64,000 bases of DNA from Pictodentalium vernedei (Eukaryota; Mollusca; Scaphopoda; Dentaliida; Dentaliidae): assembly GCA_031216915.1 (NCBI GenBank), contig CM062288.1:176369919-176433918 (forward strand), written 5' to 3'. Below, piece by piece: positions 30,457 through 41,972 of this stretch. Position 1 is the stretch's first letter. Every line of letters starts with the position of its first letter. The notes beneath the pieces are model-generated. The model was not told the DNA's origin. It made no database searches and saw only the letters and a list, made by a program, of their open reading frames with translations. Both the position numbers and the translations under genes were made by a program.

Positions 30457-32223
30457 CTACGGTCTCTGTGGAGACAGAGATGCTACCAACAGAATTTTGC
30501 ATTGAGATTGTTTTATCTTTAGCAATATCTGCTGAATCAACGGCGCTGGAGGATACGCATATCCTATCATTCCGTCCCACGAGATCGATAGAGCGTCTAC
30601 TGCATATGCTCGAGGATCCGGACATGGTGACACATACGTCTGCAACTGATTGTTGAGATGTGTCGCAAATAAGTCTATCATTGGCCACTCCCAAAGGTAG
30701 CAAATCTGATTGAATACCTGTTTGTTGAGAGTCCATTCTGACGGCAACAAGCAACCCTTCCGTGAAAGGGAGTCTGCTAATACATTCAGACGACCCGGAA
30801 TATGACAGACCGAAAGTAGAACTTGGTGTTCTAGTACAAACAGAAGGATTGTTTCAGTTAAATTGAATAACGGAACGGAATGAGTGCCTCCCTGGTTCCG
30901 AATATACGCTACTACTGTCGTATTGTCAGACAGGATTTGGACATGTGCTTTCTGAATAATGTTCATCCAATGACATAGTGCAAGCCAAATTGACATCATT
31001 TCTTTGATGTTTATGTGCTTGCCTAGAAACTGCGGATCCCAAAGACCCTGGCACTTCAAATCCGTTGGGATCAATGTTGCACCCCAACCTGTTCGACTGG
31101 CATCCGTCATAATAGTAAAACTCGGATCCGGCAACTGCAGTGGAACTCCCTGAGTCAGCCACTGAATGTTTGCCCAAGTCTGAATCTCTTGTTTCACTTG
31201 ATTTGACAAGAGAACGTCTATATCGAGCGAATGAATCTTTACTCTCCAATTCTGAGTCAAGAAAATTTGGAGAGGACGAGTGCGTAACCGCCCCATCGGA
31301 ATGAGATCCGCAGCGGCTATGCACAGACCTATCAGTCTCATGAATTCTCTCGCTGTGACTTTGTCTGAGTGAAGACAATAGCGAGCGTAACAACTGATTA
31401 ATTTTGCTCTGGTTAACGGCAGACGAACAAGATTGTTGTGCGTCTCGAAGCTCATTCCCAAGTGGGTGAATGACTTGGACGGCACCAGATTCAACTTCTC
31501 CTCGTTTATTATAAAATCGAGATGTTGGAGTAATAAAAGCAGATTCTGCACATCGTTCTGAAGCGTTAACTCATTGCCGTACCTCTGAAGAATGTCGTCC
31601 AGGTAGGCCGATGTTACAGCAGACGAATGAGCTCGGAAATGCATCATTACCGAGTTCATTATTCGAGTGAAAGCCCAGGGCACTAGGTTCAAACTGAAGC
31701 ACATAGCTCGGAACTGATATACAACTCCTAGGAATGCAAAGCGTAGATACTTTCTGAATGTCGGATGTACCATGACGTGAAAGTACGCATCCTTGAGATC
31801 TATGCTTGTAGCATAGTCGTTCACCCGAATACTCGCTCTGACTGATCAAATTGTCTCCATATAGAACTTCGGAGCGACGATCAGCTTGTTTATCCAGCTC
31901 AAATCTATGACTGGACGGAACGAGCCGTCTGGTTTCGGAACCAGAAACAGATGGATGTAGAAACCCGGTGATTCCTGGTCTTCTACGACCTCTACCGCGT
32001 TCTTCTCCAGAAGAGACTGTACTTCTGATAGAAGAGCGTCTCTTTTCTGCGGATTTGACGGAAGCTGAGTCCATTTTGGACTTCGAGTTAATGGAGGCTT
32101 TCGTTTGAAGGATATTCTTAGTCCTTCCGAAATTACCCCTCGAACCCAGGGGTCGTCCGTAATTGACGCCCAAACTCGACAATCTTCCACCCACCGGAAC
32201 ACGATAGAGGTCAATACCATCAC
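30457..32223 (-). pseudogene. Reverse transcriptase-RNase H-MT ORF (copy 4)
   Basis: RT with SIDLKDAYFHV, CFSLNLVPWAFT and YLDD (31594-31605); RNase H with TIMTDASRTGWGA, EMMSIWLAL, ILSDNTTVVAYIRNQGG and HIPGRLNVLADSLSR; MT-like segment with YPPAPLIQQILLKI. Two nonsense codons: TGA at 31846-31848 (identical site and change as copy 2, CGA to TGA after YMETI) and TAG at 30457-30459 (a Trp codon in SPQRPW). The N-terminus is also disturbed by small deletions near 32170 and 32325. Confidence 0.88.
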
Positions 32224-32310
32224 CTCCTGGATCTGCGAGGCTTGCGGAAGAAGAAACTACGTCCTCCATGACCCGCACCTCGCCCTGTCGACCTAGGGAT
32301 GTTTGACCGG

Positions 32311-34242
32311 TTATCTCGGCCAGTATAACGTGCCTTGACGGTCTCTAGAATAAGACCTAGAGGACGCATAGGAACCTCTATAGGAACTTCCCTTGGGTGT
32401 ACTTGTCCCAGAAGTGCCTGTCTTACTCTTTTCTGCTGTATCTGACTTTTTAGAAGCGTATTTGAAGAGCAGAGAATCCGAGGCTTTCCTAGTTATCTTG
32501 TCATAGATTGCTGAAAGCTTGCCGTCGAAGAGAAGCTCTCCGGAGACTGAAGCGACTCTGAGAGAGTTTTTCACCTTACCATCCACGCGCGTGGATGTAG
32601 CTAGGGCCGCGTCACGTCTAACCAACTCCAGGTTTGCCACTGAAAGGGCAGAGTTACACGTAGAATAAGCTTTGGCCCTCGAAAGAACTCTTAAGGAGGA
32701 TTGTATATCCTGGAATTCTTTCCCTTGAAGACGTAATGATAACGCTTTAGTAAGGTGATCTGCGTATGATAAAGCGTCTAAGTTAGCTCTATTAGACATT
32801 ATTGTCATTTCCAACGTCATGGTTGGAATTGACATAGACGACGGTATAGACAATTCTAGGTCTTCAGCGTGGTCGTCTAGACGCAGAGGAACTCTCGGTA
32901 TGCCCTGTCCTGCCGTTTCAAATTTGTTCCTTGAATTGATGAAAGGCAGATGTAGAGCATTTGCAGACAAGAAACCATACTTGCTCGTTTTGGTAGCAAG
33001 CTTATATATAGCGTCATTCAATAGTTCAAATGTTCTTGTGACATTATTGGACTGTGTCGGAAACTCAGGGACGATGTCCCTAAACCGATCAAAAAATTCT
33101 GTGTCCAATGACGCTATCAGTCTCTTATCCGGCATCGCAGCATTCTGGTCCGACGGTACAACCTCTGGAAGATAATGCCGGATAAAATCTAGCTTTATGT
33201 TGTTCCGAAAGGGAAAACTCCAGATCCTCTGAATCCCTTTCGCCATCCTGTCGGACCATATGAAGTTCTCGGTCGTCCGTACCTGATGCTTCAGCGGAGC
33301 GCACCGACCCAGCGTCGTCGGATAATTCCTGATCCGACAGAGATTCTGTCGTCTGCTGGGATGCTGCGATAAGTTGTGCTATTTGTGATAGCACATCCGT
33401 TACTGAGGCCTGTGGAGCAGCGGTCTTACATTGCTTTGCCGCTGGAAGCTCCCTGGACGTTGACTCCTGCATACTTCTTTTATGCGAACGTCCAGAGTCT
33501 ACAGGCCTCCTGTCCCTGGCTACCGGATGGCGTGGCCTGGTCGCCGTGGAATCCCTGATCGGCGAAGCTGGCTGGATATCAGTGGTCACGTAGCCAAGGT
33601 GCGGTCGTGTGCACTGCCATGAGGATGAGGAAGCCATATTGACAGTCTCTCTAGACTGTTTATATAACGGAGCTCACAGCCCGGATGGACCTGGACGAGC
33701 TAGGAACCGGACTAATAGGCTTCCTCCGTTCTATCCTCTGATCCGTCATCACTGGGTGTGCACTTTGTGTTATTATAGTGCTCGCATCATCCAAATCTCA
33801 TTCCTGGACCGCAATGGACGAACCCAGCTGCCGAGCCATTCGATGATGGTCGCTACACCAGGCGAGCTAGCGGACGCCAATGCCGTCGATCCAACTAGGG
33901 ACCTCTTAGGCAACTGACGTATTTCCATGAGCACTTTTGCCGCTAGCTCTTCATTTAACTGTGACGACGGAGACACACTTTTGGAAGACATCACGGAAAC
34001 ATCACCCTGTTCTTGTTCCTCTGAAAAAGAGATTGAAAAACTAGAGTGACCCTGCGGAGAAAGGACCGGTATGGCCTTAGCCCCGCTAACAACATAACGT
34101 GACACACGTTTCAATGTTTGTCATCCCAACTGATACACACTGAGCAGGAGTTAGTGCGAGTACACTGACTACGATTAATACAATGATTATGAAAGTCAGA
34201 GGAAGATTTCCTCTTATTACAATTTGAACAATATCCTTTCAT
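32311..34242 (-). pseudogene. ORF1/Gag-like protein (copy 4)
   Basis: ATG at 34242-34240 and a complete Cys module, then a 1-nt deletion near 34112, a ~95-bp deletion near 33675 that removes the paired hairpins, a 5-bp deletion near 33192, and a ~17-bp deletion near 32325 in the RS-rich tail. The longest intact piece is 33246-32311. Confidence 0.85.
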
Positions 34243-35336
34243 TGTGAAAAGAACACAAACAGTCCTAATACTCGCACCAACCCCTGAAAACAAAGATACA
34301 TAATAACATGATCCATTAACATATAGAAAAAACAAATGAAATCAAAAAATTTTTTTGAAAAAATATTTTTTCAGAAAAGCCCAAGTTTCTGAAAGTAACA
34401 TTGAGCCCCAATGGATCCCAAAAAAGCCTAAGTGTGAACAAAAATTTTTAAAATATTTCAAAAAACTTAATGCAACACTTATGTATAATAATTATGTATC
34501 TTGTTATGATTAAACTAATACAAAGACAAGAAATCACTCTCAACAGAAACCGTTGTCAATGTAAACAAGAAGTGTATAAAAAGCGGAAACATGACTCCAG
34601 GCACTGATAAACATGGCCCGAAATCATTTACCAATTACAACACTATCTGATGCAAAACAGAGACTTCCAGGGAAGAAACTGCAGTACATCAGATGGTAGA
34701 TGCAGAACACAACGCCTAAACACCCATGGGTGAGGACGTAAACATGGGGAAAAAAACAGAATTCATTCTGTTACCAAGCTAAAACTCCCAAGAAATTTTA
34801 GTAATAATATTACAGAAAATATGCCAAAAGCATGGGAGAATAGCAAGGGGGACTAAAGGAAAGGGAGAGAGGAAACACTGATCAAGCAGTGTAACTTTAT
34901 AGCAAGAATGACAACAACAGGCCCATGCCTTGAAATTAGGGAACATAACATAATTTCATAAAAAAAATTTTAAGTTACAGCCCTGATTATTTCCTGCCAC
35001 TAATTTTTCCTCTCCTCATTGTATTTCCTCTGTAGATCCACCATTTCTGTAATATTTATGTGTCTGGCATTATTTAAACTGAGATTTACAAGCACAAATA
35101 TCAGTCAGATGTGAACTGATGTAGGGCCAAACAAAGAATGATAATTGGCGCCAATTTCAAGACCTCCTTGACGCTGCGCATGCGCAGTGGAGGAAAAGTA
35201 TGGAGGACCATTTAGGACATGTTATTTTCGGTTTTAGATGCAAATTTTGGGGATTGGGGGGCAAAATTTGTGTTTGGCCCTAGATTTTTGAAATTTAGCA
35301 CCAGCTATGTCTGGGTCATTGGTACAGTATAAAAAT

Positions 35337-35777
35337 ATACCTGTTTAGGGTAACCCGACCAACCCTAAACAATTATGCCGACCATAAAAATTTTATAGGG
35401 TAAAAGTAGCCCATTTAGTTCATTGTAACCATAAATTTCCATCTAACTTCAGTTCATTGTAACCCTAAATTTCCATCCAAATTCAACTGTGAATATGATA
35501 CCAAAGCTTTCAAAATTACACGCAGAAATAAATATAATTGACATCATAAATGTGGAGCAAGTGGCAAGTTCCAGTTCTGCAAAGAAAACTGCATATGATA
35601 AACTGATGAACATATTTCAATGTTTCACTGTTGGTGTTGACAGCTCCTGAATATTAATGAATATTGTGTTGAGTGTCATGCATTGATACTGAACGCCACA
35701 AATCTTGGCCCACTGTCTTGCATCATAGCAAGTATAGTGTACAAAAGTATTTTTTAATTCCATTCAAAAGTATACAT
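35337..35777. other. Unassigned DNA
   Basis: Contains a small imperfect direct repeat (TTCATTGTAACC...AAATTTCCATC near 35420 and 35457). No gene recognised. Confidence 0.3.
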
Positions 35778-37867
35778 AATGAAAGTGTCAATGACACTGT
35801 AGCTCAACTTGATAAACTTGAACCAGAAGATCCTTGGTACCAATGTTATTTGATGAAATTTCAACATAACAGCATTGTGTGTGCACAACGTCAGAGTAAT
35901 CCATGCATTTTTAAATGTAAACTGTAACACTGGCTAAAGGAAGAATGTTGATACACAAATGCAGTATTTTCAGAGGTTATTGTAAATGGCAACTTTTTTC
36001 ACAGAAATGAATGCTAATCAATAGCTCTTATCTAACGGTCTTGCCTAATGAGCACACCAAGTTCAAAAATAATCCTATGATAAATGTGACCTGCAGTCCA
36101 TGTCAAAGAATGTTGATGTACAAATGCAATAAATTCAAAGATTGTTGCTAACAGCAACAGTTTTTAATGGAAATGAAAAGAAAATCAATAGCTCCTATCT
36201 TTGTCACCATGCATAAGCTTACAAAGTTTCAAAACAACCTGATAATGAATGTGCCCTCAGAGGCATGCCAAAGGAAGATGTTAATGCACAAATGCACTAA
36301 GTAGAAGGTCATTGCTTGTGGCAATGTTTTTTGTTTTTTGTTTTTTTTTTGTTTTTTTTTTGGGGGGGGGGGGGGGGTGGGGGGGGGGGTGGGGGTAGTG
36401 GTGGGGGGGGTATGGAAATTCATAAATATACCCTGCAGAGAGTGCAAAAGGGACAAGCTGATGCACAAAGTTCAAAGGCTGGTGATAACAGCAATAATTT
36501 TTTATGGAAATGAAAAAAGAGCAATAACTCACATATAGAGGTCACCCTGAACACACATACCAAGTTTCAAAGTGATTCGAACATAAATGTGCCCTAAAGG
36601 GTGTGTTAAAGGGAAATATTGAGGTCTGACTAAACTAAGTTCAAAGGTCAGTGGCAACATTTTTTGACAGAAGTGGAATAAAATCGAAAGCTCCCATATA
36701 GATGTCACCCCAAACAAGCACACCAAGTTTGCAAGCGATCCAATCATAAATGTGCCCTGCAGGGTGTGTCAAAGGGAAATATTGATGCTTAACTGCACTA
36801 AGTTCATCGAAGGTCATTGCCAGTGGCAACATTTTTTGATGAAAATCGATAGCTCCCATCTAGAGGTAACCCCAAATAAGCAAACCAAGTTTCAAACTGA
36901 TCTGATCATAAATGTACCCTTTATGGCATGCCAAAGGAATATATTGATGCCTGACTAAACTAAGTGCAAAGATCATTGCCAGCGGCAACATATTTTGAAA
37001 GACGGAAATGGAAGAAAATCGATAACTCCCATCTAGAGGTCACCCCAAACAAGCATGCCAGGTTTGAAAGCAATCCGATCATAAATGTGCCCTGTAGGGT
37101 GTGCCAAAGGGAAATACTGAGGTCTGACTGAACTAAGTTCTAAGAATGTTGGCCGCGGCAACATTTTTTGACGGAAATGGAAGAAAATCGATAGCTCCCA
37201 TCTAGAGGTCACCCCAAACAAGCATGCCAGGTTTCAAACCAATCTGATCATAAATGTGACCTGTAGGGTGTGCCAAAGGGAAATATTGAGTCTTCTGACT
37301 AAACTAAGTTCTAAGAACTTTGGCCACGGCAACACTTTTTGACGGAAATTGAAGAAAATCGATAGCTCCCAACTAGAGGTCTCCCCAAACAAGAATATCA
37401 GGTTTCAAAGCAATCAAATCATAAATGTGCCCTGTAGGGTGTGCCAAAGGGAAATATAGTGGTCTGACTAAACCGAGTTCTAAAAACGTTGGCCACGCCA
37501 ACATTTTTTGACGGAAATTGAAGAAAATTGATAGCTCCCATCTAGATGTCACCCCAAAACAAGCAAGCCAGACTTCAAAGCAATCCGATCGTAAATGTAC
37601 CCTGTAGGGTGTTCCAAAGGGAAATATTGAGTCTTCTGACTAAACTAAGTTCTAAGAACGTTGGCCGCGGCAACATTTTTTGACAGAAATTGAAGAAAAT
37701 CGATAGCTCCCATCTAGAGGTCTCCCCAAACAAGCATACCAGGTTTCAAAGCAATCTGATCATAAATGTGTCCTGTAGAGTGTGCCAAAGGGAAATATTG
37801 AGGTCTGACTAAACTAAGTTCTACGAACATTGGCCGTGGCAACATTTTTTGCTGGAAATTGAAGAAA
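35778..37867 (+). repeat. Tandem array, ~150-190-bp units (CGATAGCTCCCATCTAGAGG family)
   Basis: Begins near ATGAAAGTGTCAATGACACT (shared with 48784) and then repeats TCGATAGCTCCCATCTAGAG, CAAGCATGCCAGGTTTC, AAATGTGCCCTGTAGGGTGT and GCGGCAACATTTTTTGACGG about eleven times, more uniform to the right. A T/G homopolymer tract lies at 36327-36412. DIRS copy 5 interrupts the array at 37867/45397, and the same element ends at 45783. Protein-like ORFs here are repeat artefacts. Confidence 0.8.
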
Positions 37868-38224
37868 GTTAAAAAATTTATAGTAATTTACATATTTTTT
37901 ATACTTACTAATGACCCAGACGGGGATGGCCCTCCCAGGAGTTGGGAACTCATACCTCCCCGCTGAGTACATAGCGCTGACCAGGCACTGCTTGTAAGAA
38001 TGATAATTGGCGCCAATTTCGAGACTTCCTTGACACTGCACATGCGCAGTGGAGGGAAAGTATGGAGGACCATTTAGGACATGATTTTTTTGGTTTTAGA
38101 TGCAAATTTTGGGGATTGGGGGGCAAAATTTGTGTTTGGCCCTAGATTTTTGAGAGTTAGCACCAGCTATGTCTGGGTCATTGGTAAGTATAAAAAATAT
38201 ATAAATTACTATAAATTTTTTAAC
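37868..38224 (-). repeat. Terminal module of copy 5, inverted relative to other DIRS copies
   Basis: In copies 2, 3, 4, 6, 7 and 9 the outermost right end leads into the ITR body and the spacer GGGATGGCC lies next to the ICR. Here the order is reversed: the outer end (GTTAAAAAATTTATAG) leads into GACGGGGATGGCCC, and the ITR body (GCACCAGCTATGTCTGGG) lies next to the ICR. The length, 357 bp, equals the module in copy 7 (50374-50730). The flip occurred between the ~54-bp inverted repeats that bound the module. Confidence 0.8.
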
Positions 38225-38273
38225 TATAAATTTTTTAACATTTTTATACTGTACCAATGACCCAGACATAGCT
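38171..38273 (-). repeat. ICR of DIRS copy 5 with a 15-bp duplication
   Basis: TATAAATTTTTTAAC occurs twice in tandem (38210-38224 and 38225-38239) at the right-end/left-end joint, so the ICR is 103 bp instead of 88 bp. Confidence 0.8.
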
Positions 38274-38878
38274 GAATAGTAAAAAGGCTGGAGGGCCTAG
38301 GACATACAGGAAAATCCAATAAGCTCAACTATATAAAATAGAGTCATCCCCTCGAGGAGAAAAGGAGTATTAGGCTTTACATGTATCTTTCTTATTTATG
38401 ATAAATTAGAAAGACACAACACCCTCCATAATTAAGCATAATAACATTCATGTTCTCTATTAACATCCAGTATAACCCTTTATACTAATTATTTTTAAAG
38501 TAAGCCAATAAATAAAGTTAGTCCAGAGAATTGAGACTCTTTATATACTCTTTAAAAGTGTCCGAGGATTGTATATTAACGCCCGTTTGACACGTGACAT
38601 ATACAAATGCTTCACACCGAGCTACACTTTAAAAATATGATATGAATGAATTTTTAAACATTAACTGTACACTTTAAAACCATCCCGGTAACGACTCAGA
38701 ATTACTGACTCCGGAGGAGGTATCCCCTTGCTTTTCACTATAAAGCAGGTGACCCAAGGGAACACCCTCCCCCCCCCCCCCTTCCCATTGCCCTGGGTCA
38801 AATAGCCCAGAGCGAAGAGGGCAGCAGGACAGAGTCACTGCCGGAACAGAAAGCCTGCATAACTATAGTTGCAACTGT

Positions 38879-40153
38879 TTAGTGGACGACATTCTGAGCA
38901 ACAGATAACGGACCTAAACAATGCAGGTCTCCAGAAATGAACTCAATATTTCTGAGATAAAAATTCGTGAATGTGGATGGCTGAGACCAATATGCAGCCT
39001 TCATTAAATCTGTAATAGCAAAACTATTTGCGTAAGCCCAAGATGTAGAAAGAGCTCTTACTTCATGAGCCGAAATCTTAAGCACAGACTGCTGAGTTGA
39101 AGATAGATTATCATATGCAGTACGGATAGTTAATTGAATCCATCTAGCAATAGAATGGACCGTAATGTCTTTTCTATTAGGCATCAGAGACAGAAAGAAG
39201 CGTTTTCGTCCCTTTCTGATAAACTGAGATCTTCGTTTATAAATACGTAAAGCTCTAACCGGACAGAGTAAAGGCCTATGCCCGTCTGAAGATGGAAGGG
39301 CCTTAATAACAATAGGTTCCAGATATTTATTAGGAGCCTGATTCTTAGCCAAAAATCCAACATTAGTAGTAAAGGTAATAGTGTTCCCGACACTACGATA
39401 GTGAGAATCGTCCACAGAAAGTGCATGAAGCTCACTGACTCTTCTAGCAGAAGAGAAAGCTAAGAGAAATGCTGTCTTATAAGACAAGAATTTGAAATCT
39501 ACTGTCTCAAGAGGCTCAAATGGCTTTTCTTTTAGTTTAAGGAGAACCCAAGCTAAATTCCATTTAGGAATTAATCTAAGGATTCTAGGTCTATTTATCA
39601 AGAAGTTTCTAACTAATTTAGATAAAGAGACATTAGATCCAATTTGTAAACTATCATGGTGTGCATAGGTATCAGATAACATAGACCTATAACCTTTAAT
39701 AGTAACAGGCTGCAGTTTGATCTCGTCAAACAAGTATACTAGAAAGTTTGCAATGTCTGGTATGGAGGGATAAAAAATATCAACAGAATGATCCCCACAC
39801 CAACGACGAAAGACCTTCCACTTAGCCGTATAGTTTAGCAAAGAGGAGGTCCTCCTACAGTTAGAAATTGTGTCCACTGCTCGTCCCATAAAATGCTTGC
39901 CGTGCAAGAAGGACCGCACAACGGAAATGAGACCTTGAGGGTTGTGATGTAGTTGACGCGATTTCCCCTGCGAAAGAAGATCCTCTCGTGGAGGAAGTTT
40001 TCGCGGTAAGTCCCACAGCAGACACCTGAGTAGATTTATCCACGGTCTCTGTGGAGACAGAGATGCTACCAATAGAATTTTGCATTGAGATTGTTTTATC
40101 TTTAGCAATATCTGCTGAATCAACGGCGCTGGAGGATACGCATATCCTATCAT
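38879..40153 (-). CDS. MT-like segment fused in frame to an intact tyrosine recombinase (copy 5)
   Basis: 424 codons. The N-terminal ~80 residues (YAYPPAPLIQQILLKI, SPQRPWINLLRC) belong to the MT-like end of the RT ORF; an 11-bp deletion near 39929 places it in frame with the YR (SFLHGKHFMGRAV). The YR has SSARRVSEL, HEVRALSTSWAY and FTNFYLRN intact and a stop at 38879. The fusion is specific to this copy; in copy 7 the two parts lie in different frames. Confidence 0.85.
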   Translation of the reverse strand: MIGYAYPPAPLIQQILLKIKQSQCKILLVASLSPQRPWINLLRCLLWDLPRKLPPREDLLSQGKSRQLHHNPQGLISVVRSFLHGKHFMGRAVDTISNCRRTSSLLNYTAKWKVFRRWCGDHSVDIFYPSIPDIANFLVYLFDEIKLQPVTIKGYRSMLSDTYAHHDSLQIGSNVSLSKLVRNFLINRPRILRLIPKWNLAWVLLKLKEKPFEPLETVDFKFLSYKTAFLLAFSSARRVSELHALSVDDSHYRSVGNTITFTTNVGFLAKNQAPNKYLEPIVIKALPSSDGHRPLLCPVRALRIYKRRSQFIRKGRKRFFLSLMPNRKDITVHSIARWIQLTIRTAYDNLSSTQQSVLKISAHEVRALSTSWAYANSFAITDLMKAAYWSQPSTFTNFYLRNIEFISGDLHCLGPLSVAQNVVH

Positions 40154-40165
40154 TCCGTCCCACGA

Positions 40166-41972
40166 GAGCGTCTACTGCATATGCTCGGGGATCCGGACAT
40201 GGAGACACATACGTCTGCAACTGATTGTTGAGTTGTGTCACAAATAAGTCTATCATTGGCCACTCCCATTGGTAGCAAATCTGATTGAATACCTGTTTGT
40301 TGAGAGTCCATTCTGACGGCAACAAGCGACCCTTCCGTGAAAGGGAGTCTGCTAATACATTCAGACGACCCGGAATATGACGGACCGAAAGTAGAACTTG
40401 GTGTTCTAGAACAAACAGAAGGATTCTTTCCGCTAAATTGAATAACGGAACGGAATGAGTGCCTCCCTGGTTCCGAATATACGCTACTACTGTCGTATTG
40501 TCGGACAGGATTTGGACATGTGCTTTCTGAATAATGCTCATCAAATGACGTAGTGCAAGCCAAATTGACATCATTTCCTTGATGTTTATGTGCTTGCCTA
40601 GGAACTGCGGATCCCAAAGACCCTGGCACTTCAAATCCGTTGGGATCAATGTTGCAACCCAACCTGTTTGACTGGCATCCGTCATAATCGTAAAACTTGG
40701 ATCCGGCAACTGCAGTGGGACTCCCTGAGTCAGCCACTGAATGTTTGCCCAAGTCTGAATCTCTTGTTTCACTTGATTTGACAAGAGAACGTCTATATCG
40801 AGCGAATGAATCTTTACACTCCAATTCTGAGTCAAGAAAATTTGGAGAGGACGAGTGCATAACCGCCCCATTGGAATGAGATCTGCAGCGGCTCCGCACA
40901 GACCTATCAGTCTCATGAACTCTCTCGCTGTGACTTTGTCTGAGTGAAGACAATAGCGAACGTAACAATTGATTAATTTCGCTCTGGTTAACGGCAGACG
41001 AACGAGATTGTTGTGCTTCTCGAAGCTCATTCCCAGATGAGTGAATGACTTGGACGGCACCAGATCCGAATTCTCCTCGTTTATTATAAAACCGAGACGT
41101 CGGGGTAATAGAAGCAGATTCTGCACATCGTTCTGAAGCGTTAACTCGTTGCCGTACCTCTGAAGAATGTCGTCCAGGTAGGCCGACGTTACCGCAGACG
41201 AATGAGCTCGGAAATATATCATTACCGAGTTCATTATTCGAGTGAAAGCCCAGGGCACTAGGTTCAAACCGAAGCACATCGCTCGGAACTGATATACAAC
41301 TCCTAGGACTGCGAAGCGTAGATACTTTCTGAATGTCGGATGTACCATGACGTGAAAGTACGGATCCTTGAGATCTATGCTTGTAGCACAGTCGTTCACC
41401 TGAATACTCGCTCTGACTGATCGAATTGTCTCCATATAGCTCTTCGGAGCGACGATCAGCTTGTTTATCCAGCTCAGATCTATGACTGGACGGAACAAGC
41501 CATCTGGTTTCGGAACCAGAAACAGATGGCTGTAGAAACCCGGTGATTCCTGGTCTTCTACAACCTCTACCGCATTCTTCTTTAGAAGAGACTGTACTTC
41601 TGATAAAAGAGCGTCTTTTTTCTGCGGATTCGACGGAAGCTGAGTCCATTTTGGACTTCGAGTTAATGGAGGCTTTCGTTTGAAGGATATTCTTAGTCCT
41701 TCCGAAATCACCCCTCGAACCCAGGGGTCGTCCGTAATTGACGCCCACTCATTTATAAAACTCGATAATATTCCGCCTACCGGAACACGACAGAGGTTCA
41801 AACCATCACCTCCTGGACCTGTGAGGCTTGCGGAAGGAGAAACTACGTCCTCCACGACCCGAACCTCGCCCCGTCGACCTAGGGACGTCTGACCAGTAAT
41901 CTCGGCCAGAAGAACGTCCCGCACGAGAGTCGCTGCCTTGACGGTCTCTAGAATAAGACCTAGAGGACGCAT
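40166..41972 (-). CDS. Reverse transcriptase-RNase H, uninterrupted (copy 5)
   Basis: About 600 codons without a stop from ATG 41972: N-terminal MRPLGLILETV, RT motif A (SIDLKDPYFHV), motif B (CFGLNLVPWAFT), YLDD (41169-41180), RNase H with TIMTDASQTGWVA, EMMSIWLAL, ILSDNTTVVAYIRNQGG and HIPGRLNVLADSLSR, then part of the MT-like domain (MIDLFVTQLNNQL, DPRAYAVDAL). An 8-bp deletion near 40166 then shifts the frame into the overlapping recombinase-side frame, which stays open to 39861. Single changes (Ala to Pro in motif A, Gly to Val in RNase H) may weaken it. Confidence 0.9.

Larger units (their letters stand above)
28305..35336 (-). mobile_element. DIRS retrotransposon copy 4 (subfamily B)
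   Basis: 7,032 bp, from GTTTAAAAAAATTATAG (right end) to GTATAAAAAT (left end). Contains right ITR 28305-~28532, spacer, ICR 28609-28696, 3' UTR, intact YR 29285-30283, RT-RNase H-MT 30457-32223, ORF1 32311-34242, leader, left ITR ~35130-35336. No target duplication: flanks are CAGGCTAAAA and ATACCTGTTTAG. Very close to copy 2, with which it shares a nonsense codon in RT. Confidence 0.92.

Noticed and set aside
35673-35927. 84-codon ORF
   Set aside because: It includes the ATGAAAGTGTCAATGACACT repeat shared with 48784, so it is repeat sequence.
36316-36538. Gly-rich ORFs
   Set aside because: They translate a T/G homopolymer tract.
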